DNA of 64,000 bases from UBA2031 sp037189985 (GTDB lineage Bacteria > Pseudomonadota > Gammaproteobacteria > Pseudomonadales > Moraxellaceae): contig JBBCJX010000020.1 of assembly GCA_037189985.1 (NCBI GenBank), positions 253,372 through 317,371 of the forward strand, written 5' to 3'. The notes below the pieces were generated by a model that searched no databases, was not told where the DNA came from, and was given only the letters and a program-made list of their open reading frames with translations. A program made the position numbers and the translations under genes. Each line of letters begins with the position of its first letter. Within the stretch, counting starts at the first letter, position 1. Shown here in pieces: positions 19,343 to 27,783 of the stretch.

Positions 19343-20128
19343 TCAGTGTTTTCCTTGCCAGGCCGGAGCCCGTTTTTCGAAAAAGGCGGACAGGCCTTCC
19401 TGGCCTTCCTGTGAGGTACGCAGGCTGGCGATCAGGGTGGTGGTGTAATGGCGGATTTCGGGGCTGTCGGCCGGGCTGATCTTGCGCAGCAGGGCTTTGC
19501 AGGCCATCAGGGCTACCGGGCCGTTGGCGAGCAAGGTTTCGATCATGTCGGTAGCACGGGCTTCCAGGGCATCCGCCGAGCAGACTTCGTGCACCAGGCC
19601 GATGTCATGTGCCAGTTCGGCAGGGAAGCGTTCCGCAGTGAGGAAAAAGCGTGAGGCTTGCCGCGCACCGATGGCGGCAATGACATAGGGGCTGATCACC
19701 GCCGGGGCCAGGCCCAGCTTGGCTTCGGAGAGGGAGAAGGAAGCCTTGTCGCTAGCCAGCGCGATATCGCAGCAGCTCACCAGCCCCACCGCGCCGCCGT
19801 AAGCGGCGCCCTGCACGATTGCGACGGTCGGCTTGGGAAAGTCGTAAAGCCCCCGCATCAGCCTTTCCAGTTCGCCTGCATCCTTTTCATTGTCTTCGCG
19901 CGAATAGCTGGCCATGCGCTTCATCCAGCCGAGGTCGGCGCCGGCGGAAAAGCTTTTGCCTGCCGAGCGCAACACCAGCAGGCGCACGTCCGGGTGACGG
20001 GCATAGTGATCGAGCGCGGTATTGAGTTCGGCGATCAGCGCGTCGTCGAAGGCGTTGTGCACCTCTGGCCGGTTCAGGGTCAGCGTGGCAACGCCACGTT
20101 CGTCAAGCGAGGAGAGGAGGGCGGTCAT
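19343..20128 (-). CDS. liuC: Methylglutaconyl-CoA hydratase
   Basis: A 261-residue crotonase. The oxyanion-hole region is FSAGADLGWMKRM, and the core reads QGAAYGGAVGLVSCCDIALASDKASFSLSEAKLGLAPAVIS. The GxVGLVxCCD and LSExKLGL pattern, with one catalytic Glu in the second position, is that of AUH/LiuC hydratases. It hydrates 3-methylglutaconyl-CoA to HMG-CoA. The start was set at 20128 because AAGGAGA lies 5 bases upstream and the upstream liuB stop is only 10 bases away; the frame is open 54 bases further inside liuB. Confidence 0.9.
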   Translation of the reverse strand: MTALLSSLDERGVATLTLNRPEVHNAFDDALIAELNTALDHYARHPDVRLLVLRSAGKSFSAGADLGWMKRMASYSREDNEKDAGELERLMRGLYDFPKPTVAIVQGAAYGGAVGLVSCCDIALASDKASFSLSEAKLGLAPAVISPYVIAAIGARQASRFFLTAERFPAELAHDIGLVHEVCSADALEARATDMIETLLANGPVALMACKALLRKISPADSPEIRHYTTTLIASLRTSQEGQEGLSAFFEKRAPAWQGKH

Positions 20129-20138
20129 GGCATTCTCC

Positions 20139-21746
20139 TTACATGCGGAACACGCCGAACTTGGTGTCCGGAATGTCGGCATTGAGGGAAGCGGAAATGG
20201 CCAAGCCCAGCACGTTACGCGTCTTGGCTGGGTCGATCACGCCGTCGTCCCAGAGGCGGGCGCTGGCGTAGGCGGGCTGGGCTTCGCGGCCGTACTTGTC
20301 CACCAGCGGCTGGCGGAAGGCGGTTTCTTCTTCCGCCGTCCAGTTCACGCCCTGCTTGGAGAGCGCGGCTTTCTTCACGTCGGTGAGCACGCTGGCGGCT
20401 TGTTCGCCGCCCATCACCGAGATGCGGGCATTGGGCCACATGAAGAGGAAGCGCGGCTCGTAGGCGCGGCCACACATGCCGTAGTTGCCGGCGCCGAAAC
20501 TGCCGCCGATGATGACGGTGAATTTCGGTACCTTGGCGCAGGCCACCGCGTGCACCATCTTTGCTCCGTTCTTGGCGATGCCACCTTCTTCGTATTTCTT
20601 GCCGACCATGAAGCCGGTGATGTTCTGCAAGAACACCAGCGGAATCTTGCGCTGGCAGCAGAGCTCGATGAAGTGCGCGCCTTTCAGGGCGGATTCGGAA
20701 AACAGGATACCGTTGTTGGCGATGATGCCGACCGGGTAACCCCAGAGCCGGGCAAAGCCGGTGACCAGCGTGCTGCCGTAGAGAGGCTTGAATTCGTCGA
20801 ACTCCGAGCCGTCGATCAGGCGGGCGATGATTTCGCGCACGTCGAAGGGCTCGCGGGCATCCCTGGGCACGATGCCGTAGATGTCATCGGCCGGATAAAG
20901 CGGGGCCACGGGCTCGCGGACATCCAGCGCAGTTTTCTTGACGCGATTGAGCCGGGAGATGGAAGCACGGGCCAATTCCAGCGCGTGTTCGTCGTTCTCG
21001 GCCAGTTGATCGGTCACACCGGAAATGCGCGAGTGCAGATCGGCGCCGCCCAGCTCTTCCGCACTCACCACTTCGCCCGTGGCGGCTTTCACCAACGGGG
21101 GGCCAGCGAGAAAGATGGTGCCCTGGTGCTTCACGATGATGGCTTCGTCGGCCATGGCCGGCACATAGGCGCCACCAGCGGTGCAGGAGCCCATGACCAC
21201 GGCAATCTGCGGAATGTTGGCGGCGGACATGTTCGCCTGGTTGAAGAAGATGTGGCCGAAGTGCAGGTGGTCGGGAAACACCTCGTCCTGGCGCGGCAGG
21301 TTGGCGCCGCCGGAATCCACGAGGTAGATGCAGGGGAGATTGTTTTCCTGCGCGATGGTCTGCGCGCGCAGGTGCTTCTTCACCGTGAGCGGATAGTAGG
21401 AGCCGCCTTTCACGGTGGCGTCGTTCGCGGCAATCACACACTCCACGCCATTCACGCGACCGATGCCGGCGACGATGCCGGCAGCGGGCACGTCTTCCCC
21501 GTAGACATCAAGGGCCGCGAGCGGTGCCAGCTCCAGGAAAGGAGAGCCCGGGTCGATCAGGGTGTTGATGCGTTCGCGTGCGGTCAGCTTGCCGCGCGCC
21601 TTGTGGCGTGCGATGGCGGCCGCGCCTCCGCCCTGGCGGATTTTTTCCAGCAGTTTTTCCAGCTCGGCCGTGAGGGCGCGATGATGGGCCGCGTTTTCCT
21701 GGAAGCCGGGGGAGTGTGGGTTGACCTGGGTGGTGAGGACGGGCAT
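20139..21746 (-). CDS. liuB: Methylcrotonoyl-CoA carboxylase beta (carboxyltransferase) subunit
   Basis: A 535-residue carboxyltransferase with the two crotonase-like halves of the acyl-CoA carboxylase beta family. Recognisable blocks are KLTARERINTLIDPGSPFLEL, YLVDSGGANLPRQDEVFPD, VMGSCTAGGAYVPAMADE, FLAGPPLVKAATGEVVSAEELGG, FLQNITGFMVGKKYEEGGIAKNGAKMV and MWPNARISVMGGEQAA. LPRQDEVFPD is typical of the methylcrotonyl-CoA enzyme rather than propionyl-CoA carboxylase. It starts 1 base after the liuA stop, so the two genes are tightly coupled. Confidence 0.94.
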   Translation of the reverse strand: MPVLTTQVNPHSPGFQENAAHHRALTAELEKLLEKIRQGGGAAAIARHKARGKLTARERINTLIDPGSPFLELAPLAALDVYGEDVPAAGIVAGIGRVNGVECVIAANDATVKGGSYYPLTVKKHLRAQTIAQENNLPCIYLVDSGGANLPRQDEVFPDHLHFGHIFFNQANMSAANIPQIAVVMGSCTAGGAYVPAMADEAIIVKHQGTIFLAGPPLVKAATGEVVSAEELGGADLHSRISGVTDQLAENDEHALELARASISRLNRVKKTALDVREPVAPLYPADDIYGIVPRDAREPFDVREIIARLIDGSEFDEFKPLYGSTLVTGFARLWGYPVGIIANNGILFSESALKGAHFIELCCQRKIPLVFLQNITGFMVGKKYEEGGIAKNGAKMVHAVACAKVPKFTVIIGGSFGAGNYGMCGRAYEPRFLFMWPNARISVMGGEQAASVLTDVKKAALSKQGVNWTAEEETAFRQPLVDKYGREAQPAYASARLWDDGVIDPAKTRNVLGLAISASLNADIPDTKFGVFRM

Positions 21747-21747
21747 G

Positions 21748-22911
21748 TCACTTGGTCTCGTTGAAAAGTTCGCGGCCGATCAGCATGCGGCGGATTTCCG
21801 AGGTGCCCGCGCCGATCTCGTAGAGCTTGGCGTCGCGCAGGAAACGGCCCGTGGGGTTTTCGTTGATGTAGCCGTTGCCGCCCAGCACCTGTATCGCGTC
21901 CAGCGCCAGCTTGGTGGCGTTTTCGGCGGTGTAGAGGATGACGGCGGCCGCGTCCTTGCGTGCGGTCTCGCCGCGGTCGCAGGCCTGGGCCACGTTGTAG
22001 AGATAGGCGCGCGAGGCGTTGAGCAGGGTGTACATGTCGGCGACCTTGCCCTGCATGAGCTGGAATTCGCCGATGGCCTGGCCGAACTGTTTGCGGTCGT
22101 GGATGTAGGGGATCACCACGTCCATGCAGGCCTGCATGAGGCCGACAGGACCGCCTGAGAGCACCACGCGCTCGTAGTCGAGGCCGCTCATGAGCACGCG
22201 CACGCCTTCGCCTACTTTGCCCAGCACGTTTTCTTCCGGCACTTCACAGTCCTGGAACACCAGCTCGCAGGTGTTGGAGCCGCGCATGCCGAGCTTGTCC
22301 AGCTTCTGGTGGCGCGAGAAGCCCTTCCAGTCGCGCTCGACGATGAAAGCGGTGATGCCTCTGGGGCCAGCATTGATGTCGGTCTTGGCGTAGATCACAT
22401 AGGTGTGGGCGTCGGGACCGTTGGTGATCCACATCTTGTTGCCGTTCAGCACATAACAGTCGCCTTTCTTGTCGGCACGTAGCTTCATGCTGACCACGTC
22501 CGAGCCGGCGTTGGGCTCGCTCATGGCAAGCGCGCCGATGTGCTCGCCGCTCACCAGCCCGGGCAGGTATTTCGCCTTTTGTGCGGCATTGCCGTTGCGG
22601 TGGATCTGGTTCACGCAAAGGTTGGAGTGCGCACCGTAGGACAGTCCCACGGAGGCGGAGGCGCGGGAGATTTCCTCGATGGCGATCACGTGGGCGAGAT
22701 AGCCGAGATCGCTGCCGCCGTATTCTTCGCTCACCGTCATGCCGAGCAGCCCCAGGTCACCGAACTTGCGCCAGAGGTCGTTGGGGAATTCGTTGTTACG
22801 GTCGATGTCGGCCGCGCGCGGGGCGATCTCCTTGCGGGAAAACTGTTCGACGGTGTCACGCAGGGCGTTGATGGTTTCGCCCAGGCCGAAGTTCATGCCG
22901 GTGTAGCTCAT
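21748..22911 (-). CDS. liuA: Isovaleryl-CoA dehydrogenase
   Basis: A 387-residue acyl-CoA dehydrogenase. Family features are GLLGMTVSEEYGGSDLGYLAH, ALAMSEPNAGSDVVSMKLRA (FAD contact), GNKMWITNGPDAHTYVIYAKT and the C-terminal QVLGGNGYINENPTGRFLRDAKLYEIGAGTSEIRRMLIGREL. The catalytic glutamate of isovaleryl-CoA dehydrogenases lies in the DYERVVLSGGP block, which is present. It converts isovaleryl-CoA to 3-methylcrotonyl-CoA, passing electrons to ETF. It overlaps the end of liuR by 4 bases (ATGA). Confidence 0.94.
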   Translation of the reverse strand: MSYTGMNFGLGETINALRDTVEQFSRKEIAPRAADIDRNNEFPNDLWRKFGDLGLLGMTVSEEYGGSDLGYLAHVIAIEEISRASASVGLSYGAHSNLCVNQIHRNGNAAQKAKYLPGLVSGEHIGALAMSEPNAGSDVVSMKLRADKKGDCYVLNGNKMWITNGPDAHTYVIYAKTDINAGPRGITAFIVERDWKGFSRHQKLDKLGMRGSNTCELVFQDCEVPEENVLGKVGEGVRVLMSGLDYERVVLSGGPVGLMQACMDVVIPYIHDRKQFGQAIGEFQLMQGKVADMYTLLNASRAYLYNVAQACDRGETARKDAAAVILYTAENATKLALDAIQVLGGNGYINENPTGRFLRDAKLYEIGAGTSEIRRMLIGRELFNETK

Positions 22912-23354
22912 GGGGTGTCCTCGTTGTTGCTTTTGTGCGGGTTGTCGCCGACCACATGATCGAGCGCGTCATCGGTGAAGGGTTTGCCGGACTGGGCGGC
23001 GCGGATGCGGGCCTCGGCCGTATCCAGCTCGATCTGCATGAGGCGGATGTCGTTCATCTGCTGTTCCAGGGCACGGCGGCGCTCGGCCAGCTTGTCCAGC
23101 ATGAGCTGGTACTGGGCCTGGTTATCGTGTTCGGGGTCGTAGAGGTTGAAGAGTTCGCGGCACTCGGCCAGCGAGAAGCCCAGGCGCTTGCCGCGCAGGA
23201 TGAGCTTGAGCAGGACCCGGTCCCGCGGGGAGTAGATGCGCGTCTGCCCGCGGCGCTCGGGGGTGAGCAGGCCCTCATCCTCGTAGAAGCGGATGGTGCG
23301 GGTGGTGACGTCGAATTCCCGGGCAAGGTCGGAGATCGAAAAGGAAGGAACCAT
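22908..23354 (-). CDS. liuR: MerR family regulator of leucine degradation
   Basis: A 148-residue MerR-type regulator. The N-terminal winged helix reads FSISDLAREFDVTTRTIRFYEDEGLLTPERRGQTRIYSPRDRVLLKLILRGKRLGFSL; a dimerising coiled coil follows (about 75-120). It leads the liu operon, as in many Proteobacteria, where LiuR represses or activates branched-chain amino acid catabolism in response to an intermediate. The start at 23354 is the first ATG in frame; a TTG lies 18 bases upstream. A perfect palindrome at 23400-23417 sits in its promoter. Confidence 0.9.
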   Translation of the reverse strand: MVPSFSISDLAREFDVTTRTIRFYEDEGLLTPERRGQTRIYSPRDRVLLKLILRGKRLGFSLAECRELFNLYDPEHDNQAQYQLMLDKLAERRRALEQQMNDIRLMQIELDTAEARIRAAQSGKPFTDDALDHVVGDNPHKSNNEDTP

Positions 23355-23387
23355 GGGTGGGATATCCCGCAAGGCTGGGTCCGGGGG

Positions 23388-23417
23388 ATTATTTCTTACC
23401 TTTACGTTAACGTAAAG
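23388..23417 (-). promoter_or_regulatory. liu operon promoter with 18-bp perfect LiuR-type palindrome
   Basis: CTTTACGTTAACGTAAAG (23400-23417) is a perfect palindrome. On the reverse strand, TTTACG within it (23416-23411) can serve as -35, with AATAAT at 23393-23388 as -10 after exactly 17 bases. This puts the transcription start about 27 bases before liuR. Binding of LiuR would cover the -35 box and the spacer. Confidence 0.75.
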
Positions 23418-23531
23418 TATGTGTTCCTGTCGTCCTATTCGGCCGGAATGCAGTCCCGTATCCTCTTGCCCTGTTTTTCCTGCCGCTTATCGGGGGCATA
23501 ATCGCAGCCTTTCCAAAGTGGGTGGCAGTTC

Positions 23532-24197
23532 ATGGCGGGCAAAACGGCGATCCTGATAGGCGCAACCGGGCTGGTGGGCGGACATTGTCTGCAACTCCTG
23601 CTGGAGTCTCCTGCCTACAGCAAGGTGATAGCAGTGAGCCGTCGCCCGGTTGCGGTCAAGCACAGGAAGCTGGTCCGCGTGGAAACCCCCTTTGATCACC
23701 TGTCGACAGCACTGGACGGTGTGAAGGCAGACGATGCCTTTTGTTGTCTGGGGACCACCATTCGCCAGGCCGGCACGAAAGCGGAATTCCACAAGGTGGA
23801 TTACGGGTATGCGCTGGAGTTTGCCCATCGCATGCTGGGCAATGGCGCACAGCACTTCCTCTTGGTATCCGCCATTGGTGCACATGCCCGCTCGCCGGTT
23901 TTCTATAACCGGGTGAAAGGCCTGCTGGAACAGGATGTCCGTGCTCTCGGCTTTCCGCGCCTTTCCGTTTTCCGCCCTTCATTGCTGGTGGGTCAGCGCG
24001 TGGAACATCGCTCCGGGGAGGCCATGGGCCTGCGTTTTTCCGCTATCATCGCGCCCTTTCTGCGAGGACCCCTGCGCAGTATCCATCCCATCAACGGTGC
24101 GGAAGTGGCGGCAGCCATGGTGGCCTGTGCCCAGACCGGTGCGGATGGTCCTGTCAATGTCCTGTACTACGACCAGATGCAGGCGTTGCTGGCCTGA
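23532..24197 (+). CDS. NAD(P)-binding Rossmann-fold oxidoreductase (HTATIP2/YbjT-like)
   Basis: A 221-residue atypical short-chain dehydrogenase. The N-terminal nucleotide motif is AILIGATGLVGGHCLQLLL, followed by DDAFCCLGTTIRQAGTKAEFHKVDYGYALEFA and a YNRVKGLLE segment in place of the usual YxxxK. The pattern LVSAIGAHARSPVFYNRVKG is typical of the HTATIP2-like bacterial group, whose substrate is unknown. The small size means there is no large substrate domain. It is divergent from liuR and shares its 178-base upstream region. GTGGCAG near the ATG is a weak ribosome site. Confidence 0.8.
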   Translation: MAGKTAILIGATGLVGGHCLQLLLESPAYSKVIAVSRRPVAVKHRKLVRVETPFDHLSTALDGVKADDAFCCLGTTIRQAGTKAEFHKVDYGYALEFAHRMLGNGAQHFLLVSAIGAHARSPVFYNRVKGLLEQDVRALGFPRLSVFRPSLLVGQRVEHRSGEAMGLRFSAIIAPFLRGPLRSIHPINGAEVAAAMVACAQTGADGPVNVLYYDQMQALLA

Positions 24198-24241
24198 TGG
24201 GTGTGATTCTTGCTGTTCCTTAGTGTGCCGAGGAGAGACCG

Positions 24242-24724
24242 ATGAGCTTTGTGACGTGTGACCTGTGCGATGACAACCCGGAAGACGTTCGCGTTTGCGA
24301 GCCCATGTTTGCCAGCTTTGGCGGGCGTGATGCCTTCGGCGGGGAAATCGTTACCGTCAAATGTCATGAAGACAACTCTCGCGTAAAGGAAACCTTGGCC
24401 ACGCCGGGCAAGGGCAAAGTGCTGGTGGTGGATGGCGGCGGTTCCCTGCGCTGTGCCCTGCTGGGCGACATGATCGGTGAAAGCGCTGTCCAGAATGGCT
24501 GGGAAGGCGTGCTGGTTTACGGTTGTGTGCGTGATGTCGATGCCTTGGCCGGTCTGGATCTGGGTGTGCATGCGCTGGCCTCCATCCCGCTCAAGAGCGT
24601 GCGCAAGGGAGTAGGTGAGGTGGGACTGGCAGTGACATTTGGTGGCGTCACTTTCCAGCCCGGCGAGTTTGTCTATGCCGACAACAATGGCGTCATTGTG
24701 GCCGGCAGGAATCTGCTGGCGTGA
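24242..24724 (+). CDS. rraA: Ribonuclease E activity regulator RraA
   Basis: A 160-residue protein matching RraA throughout: TCDLCDDNPEDVRVCEPMFASFGGRDAFGGEIVTVKC, VKETLATPGKGKVLVVDGGGSLRCALLGDMI and WEGVLVYGCVRDVDALAGLDLGVHAL. RraA forms a trimer that binds RNase E and dampens mRNA decay; close relatives act as 4-hydroxy-4-methyl-2-oxoglutarate or oxaloacetate aldolases. The regulator family is favoured by length and the CDLCD start. GAGGAGA lies 4 bases before the ATG. It follows the Rossmann protein after 44 bases and could share its transcript. Confidence 0.93.
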   Translation: MSFVTCDLCDDNPEDVRVCEPMFASFGGRDAFGGEIVTVKCHEDNSRVKETLATPGKGKVLVVDGGGSLRCALLGDMIGESAVQNGWEGVLVYGCVRDVDALAGLDLGVHALASIPLKSVRKGVGEVGLAVTFGGVTFQPGEFVYADNNGVIVAGRNLLA

Positions 24725-24728
24725 AAGG

Positions 24729-24747
24729 CCGGCCTGTCGGCCGGTTT
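24729..24747 (+). terminator. Hairpin after rraA
   Basis: CCGGCC-TGTC-GGCCGG followed by TTTCG, 4 bases after the rraA stop. The T-run is short, so termination may be partial. Confidence 0.55.
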
Positions 24748-24834
24748 CGCATGAAGGCAATGTGGTGCGTGGTGCGGTGCCGCGATGGCACAGGAAAGCA
24801 GTAGTCCTTAATTGATGCAGGGAGAGAGAAGATC

Positions 24835-25869
24835 ATGAGCATGGCAAGAAATGTGGTTCTCGCGTTGTTCCCGGTGATGGCCGCATTCCCTGTATGGGCG
24901 GCGCCAGCAAATGACGTGGGTGTGCGGGTTGTGGTGGCGAGCAAGAGCACGCCGCAGGCACGGGTACAGCCGCGTGCTGAACAGGGTGATGTTGCCGCAC
25001 AGTCACAGCTTGGCCAGATGTACCTGCTGGGTGTGGGCGTGCCGCAGGATGATGCCAAGGCGCTCGAGTGGTCGCGCAAGGCAGCTTTGCAGGGTGACCG
25101 CGACGCGGCCTATGTAACGGGCTTCATTCACCTGAATGGCCGTGGTGTCGAACGTGATGACAAGGAAGCGGCGGTATGGTTCCGCAAGGCTGCTGACCTG
25201 GGTGATGCCGAAGCACAGTTCCAGCTTGGCTGGATGTACCTGGAAGGTCGTGGCTTGCCACAGGACGATAATCTGGCCGCGTTGTGGTTCCGCAAGGCGG
25301 CAGACCAGGGTGATGCCCAGGCACAGTACGCCATGGGCGTATTGTCCACGGAAGGGCGTGGTGTCGAGCGTGACGACAAGGCGGCTTTCAACTGGTTCGA
25401 AAAGTCTGCACAGCAGGGCAACGCAGCTGCTGAGTTCCGCCTTGGAGTGTCGTATGACCTGGGGCAGGGTGTAGCCCAGGATGGCGAGAAAGCCGTTTCC
25501 TGGTACCAGAAAGCGGCTGCCCAAGGTGATGCGCGCGCCAGTTATGTCTTGGGCACGCTCTACGATGAAGGTTTTGCCGGCGTTGCGAAGGATGGCAATC
25601 GTGCGCTGTCCTGGTACCAGAAAAGTTCGGGACAGGGTGATATCGATGGAACCCGTTCGGTGGCAGACGTTTATTTCACCGGTCGTGGCGTGAAGATGGA
25701 CGAGCAGCAGGCGCGTGAGTGGTATCAGCGTGCTGCAAACCAGGGAGATGCCGATTCCCAGTTCAACCTCTCTGCCATTTACGGCCTCGGCTTGGGTGTA
25801 GCGCCCAATGTGCGCGAATCCGAAGACTGGTATTACAAGGGTCAGGAGCGGGTCGGTTACTCACTGTGA
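24835..25869 (+). CDS. Secreted Sel1-repeat protein
   Basis: A 344-residue exported protein. A signal peptide ends at WAAPA (about residue 22). It is followed by eight tandem Sel1 repeats of 36 residues (pattern AxxGDAxAQxxLGxMYxxGxGVxxDDxxAxxWxRKAA) from about 48 to 335. Sel1 solenoids are protein-protein interaction scaffolds; exported ones often act in envelope or adhesion processes. There is no enzymatic domain. GGAGAG lies before the ATG. It is monocistronic, bounded by an excellent terminator. Neighbouring repeats are highly similar at DNA level (rounds of GGTGATGCC), so repeat number could vary between strains. Confidence 0.88.
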   Translation: MSMARNVVLALFPVMAAFPVWAAPANDVGVRVVVASKSTPQARVQPRAEQGDVAAQSQLGQMYLLGVGVPQDDAKALEWSRKAALQGDRDAAYVTGFIHLNGRGVERDDKEAAVWFRKAADLGDAEAQFQLGWMYLEGRGLPQDDNLAALWFRKAADQGDAQAQYAMGVLSTEGRGVERDDKAAFNWFEKSAQQGNAAAEFRLGVSYDLGQGVAQDGEKAVSWYQKAAAQGDARASYVLGTLYDEGFAGVAKDGNRALSWYQKSSGQGDIDGTRSVADVYFTGRGVKMDEQQAREWYQRAANQGDADSQFNLSAIYGLGLGVAPNVRESEDWYYKGQERVGYSL

Positions 25870-25883
25870 GCCCCGACTGATCT

Positions 25884-25919
25884 GCAATAAAAAGCCCGCA
25901 TTAGCGGGCTTTTTATTGC
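25884..25919. terminator. Bidirectional terminator, 16-bp perfect stem
   Basis: GCAATAAAAAGCCCGC and its exact complement flank the tetraloop ATTA. The A-run and T-run on either side serve both the Sel1 gene and the convergent META lipoprotein gene. Confidence 0.92.
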
Positions 25920-25951
25920 AGCACTCCAACGGGTTTCTTGCCACGTATTTC

Positions 25952-26407
25952 TTAATTCGTGCCCCGGGCAAAAGTCAGCTGCTCTCCGGACAGCGTAGCC
26001 AGAATCAACTGATTGTCCTTGAGCCTGAATGTCACCACGCCCTCCATCTGTTTCAGAAAAGCTTGCTCGAATTTCATGCGGGGTTCCGGCCCCATCATGC
26101 GTGTGGTTGCCAGATTGCCGAAGCTCAGCCTGCCTTCTTCCCACACCAGCGTTGCCGAGCCGGTGAAGTGATTGACTCCGCTGAAGCCGCTGCTGCCAAG
26201 CCGGTTCTTGTCATGACTGCTGTCCGGGCGCAGTGTCAGAAGGATGTTGTCTGGAATGTCCGGTAATCCGTTGGCCTGCCGGAGTGTCCAGCTTCCCAGC
26301 ATGGCCTGGCGGGTGTCAGCAATTTCCGTGGCGGTCTTTGATGTGCTGTGGCAGCCGGCAAGGGCCGCCATGCAGAGGCCAAGCAAGGCAAGAACACGGG
26401 TTTTCAT
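25952..26407 (-). CDS. META-domain lipoprotein (HslJ-like)
   Basis: A 151-residue lipoprotein. The signal sequence MKTRVLALLGLCMAALAGC carries a lipobox (LAGC, lipidated Cys19). The mature domain has the META/HslJ pattern GSWTLRQANG, SGVNHFTGSATLVWEEGRLSFGNLATTRMMGPEPRMKFEQAFLKQM and DNQLILAT. META proteins are linked to stress or drug tolerance (novobiocin in E. coli HslJ), with no known biochemical activity. GAGGAG lies 9 bases before the ATG. The first mature residue (His) gives no inner-membrane retention signal, so outer-membrane sorting is likely. Confidence 0.87.
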   Translation of the reverse strand: MKTRVLALLGLCMAALAGCHSTSKTATEIADTRQAMLGSWTLRQANGLPDIPDNILLTLRPDSSHDKNRLGSSGFSGVNHFTGSATLVWEEGRLSFGNLATTRMMGPEPRMKFEQAFLKQMEGVVTFRLKDNQLILATLSGEQLTFARGTN

Positions 26408-26504
26408 CCAGTAGGCTCCTCAACCGGGAAAGGTGTGCCACAAGCGTAGTGGAATCCTGGCAAATGCCTGTCCTGATGCCTGCCGTCCATCGCCCGGCAG
26501 GTAC

Positions 26505-26532
26505 AAAAAAGCCCGCAGATGCGGGCTTTTTT
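26505..26532. terminator. Terminator downstream of mdh, symmetrical
   Basis: AAAAAAGCCCGC and GCGGGCTTTTTT pair around AGAT, 14 bases beyond the mdh stop on the reverse strand. Confidence 0.9.
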
Positions 26533-26546
26533 GCAACAGCGGAGAA

Positions 26547-27539
26547 TCAGGGCAGCAGGTGCTTCACACCATCACGCTCTTCCAGCAGTTCGTTCAGGGT
26601 GAAGTCCATGCGCTCGCGGCTGAACGCATCGATTTCCAGCCCTTCCACGCGGGTGTATTCGCCGTTGGCGCAGGTCACGGGAACGCCGTACATGACTTCA
26701 GCCGGGATGCCGTAGCTGCCGTCAGAAGGAATGCCCATGGTGACCCACTTGCCATTGGTGCCCAGGGCCCAGTCGCGCATGTGGTCGATGGCAGCGTTGG
26801 CAGCCGAGGCAGCCGAGGATAGGCCACGGGCTTCGATGATGGCAGCGCCGCGCTTGCCCACGGTGGGCAGGAAGGTGTTGCGGTTCCAGTCTTCGTCGTT
26901 GATCAGCTCTTTCACACTCTGGCCGCCGATGGTGGCAAAGCGGTAGTCGGCGTACATGGTGGGAGAGTGGTTGCCCCAGACGGTCAGTTTCTCGATGTCG
27001 GCCACGGCCTTGCCGGCTTTGGCAGCGATCTGCGAGAGGGCGCGATTGTGGTCCAGACGCAGCATGGCGGTGAAATTCTTGGCAGGCAGGTCAGGAGCCG
27101 ACTTCATGGCGATGTAGGCATTGGTGTTGGCGGGGTTGCCGACCACCAGCACCTTCACATTGCGCGAAGCGTGGTCGTTCAGAGCCTTGCCCTGCACGGT
27201 GAATATCTTGGCGTTTTCCTGCAGCAGGTCCTTGCGCTCCATGCCGGGGCCGCGGGGGCGGGCGCCCACGAGCAGGGCATAGTCGGTGTCCTTGAAGGCC
27301 ACAGCAGGATCATCGGTGCCGATCACGCCGGCCAGCAGCGGGAATGCGCAGTCGTCCAGCTCCATGATCACGCCCTTGAGCGCCTGTTGGGCTTTCTCGA
27401 CCGGCACTTCCAGAAGCTGCAGGATCACGGGCTGGTCCTTGCCCAGCATTTCGCCGGAGGCGATGCGGAAAAGCAGGCTGTAGCCGATCTGGCCGGCGGC
27501 GCCGGTAACGGTGACGCGAACGGGCTTCTTGGTGCTCAT
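26547..27539 (-). CDS. mdh: Malate dehydrogenase
   Basis: A 330-residue NAD-dependent malate dehydrogenase of the cytosolic/Burkholderia-Xanthomonas type, not the 312-residue enteric type. It has the Rossmann motif VTGAAGQIGYSLLFRIASGEM, the substrate loop VGARPRGPGMERKDLL, VVGNPANTNAYIA, LDHNRALSQIA with the catalytic Asp/Arg, and the catalytic His in WGNHSPTMYADYR. It interconverts malate and oxaloacetate in the TCA cycle. The start was set at 27539 because AGGAG lies 7 bases upstream; the frame stays open for another 324 bases without a second good start. Confidence 0.95.
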   Translation of the reverse strand: MSTKKPVRVTVTGAAGQIGYSLLFRIASGEMLGKDQPVILQLLEVPVEKAQQALKGVIMELDDCAFPLLAGVIGTDDPAVAFKDTDYALLVGARPRGPGMERKDLLQENAKIFTVQGKALNDHASRNVKVLVVGNPANTNAYIAMKSAPDLPAKNFTAMLRLDHNRALSQIAAKAGKAVADIEKLTVWGNHSPTMYADYRFATIGGQSVKELINDEDWNRNTFLPTVGKRGAAIIEARGLSSAASAANAAIDHMRDWALGTNGKWVTMGIPSDGSYGIPAEVMYGVPVTCANGEYTRVEGLEIDAFSRERMDFTLNELLEERDGVKHLLP

Positions 27540-27783
27540 GGTGGACTCCTGGGAGGAAGAGGTAAGGACAGGCCCGCTGGCGGATGGCGCGGCACCCCGG
27601 ACTCGCCGGATGGGCGAGGCGAAAACCGGCGCGGATTGTACATGTGCCGCCAGCAGGATGCGACCGGGGCAGCTTGGCGAGGGTGGTTTCAACTGCACAG
27701 GACTTTTTGCCGACTGCATCATTGCGGCTGAGGCCGTTCCCGCAGGCTGGTGTAGAATCTGCGCCTGTCCCGAGGTCGCCTCC

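Noticed and set aside
20022..21764. A 580-codon forward frame over liuB
   Set aside because: Antisense of a complete carboxyltransferase gene; no recognisable features.
25006..25830. DNA tandem repeats in the Sel1 gene as a possible CRISPR or satellite
   Set aside because: The 108-base periodicity follows the 36-residue protein repeat and is coding throughout; there are no spacers.
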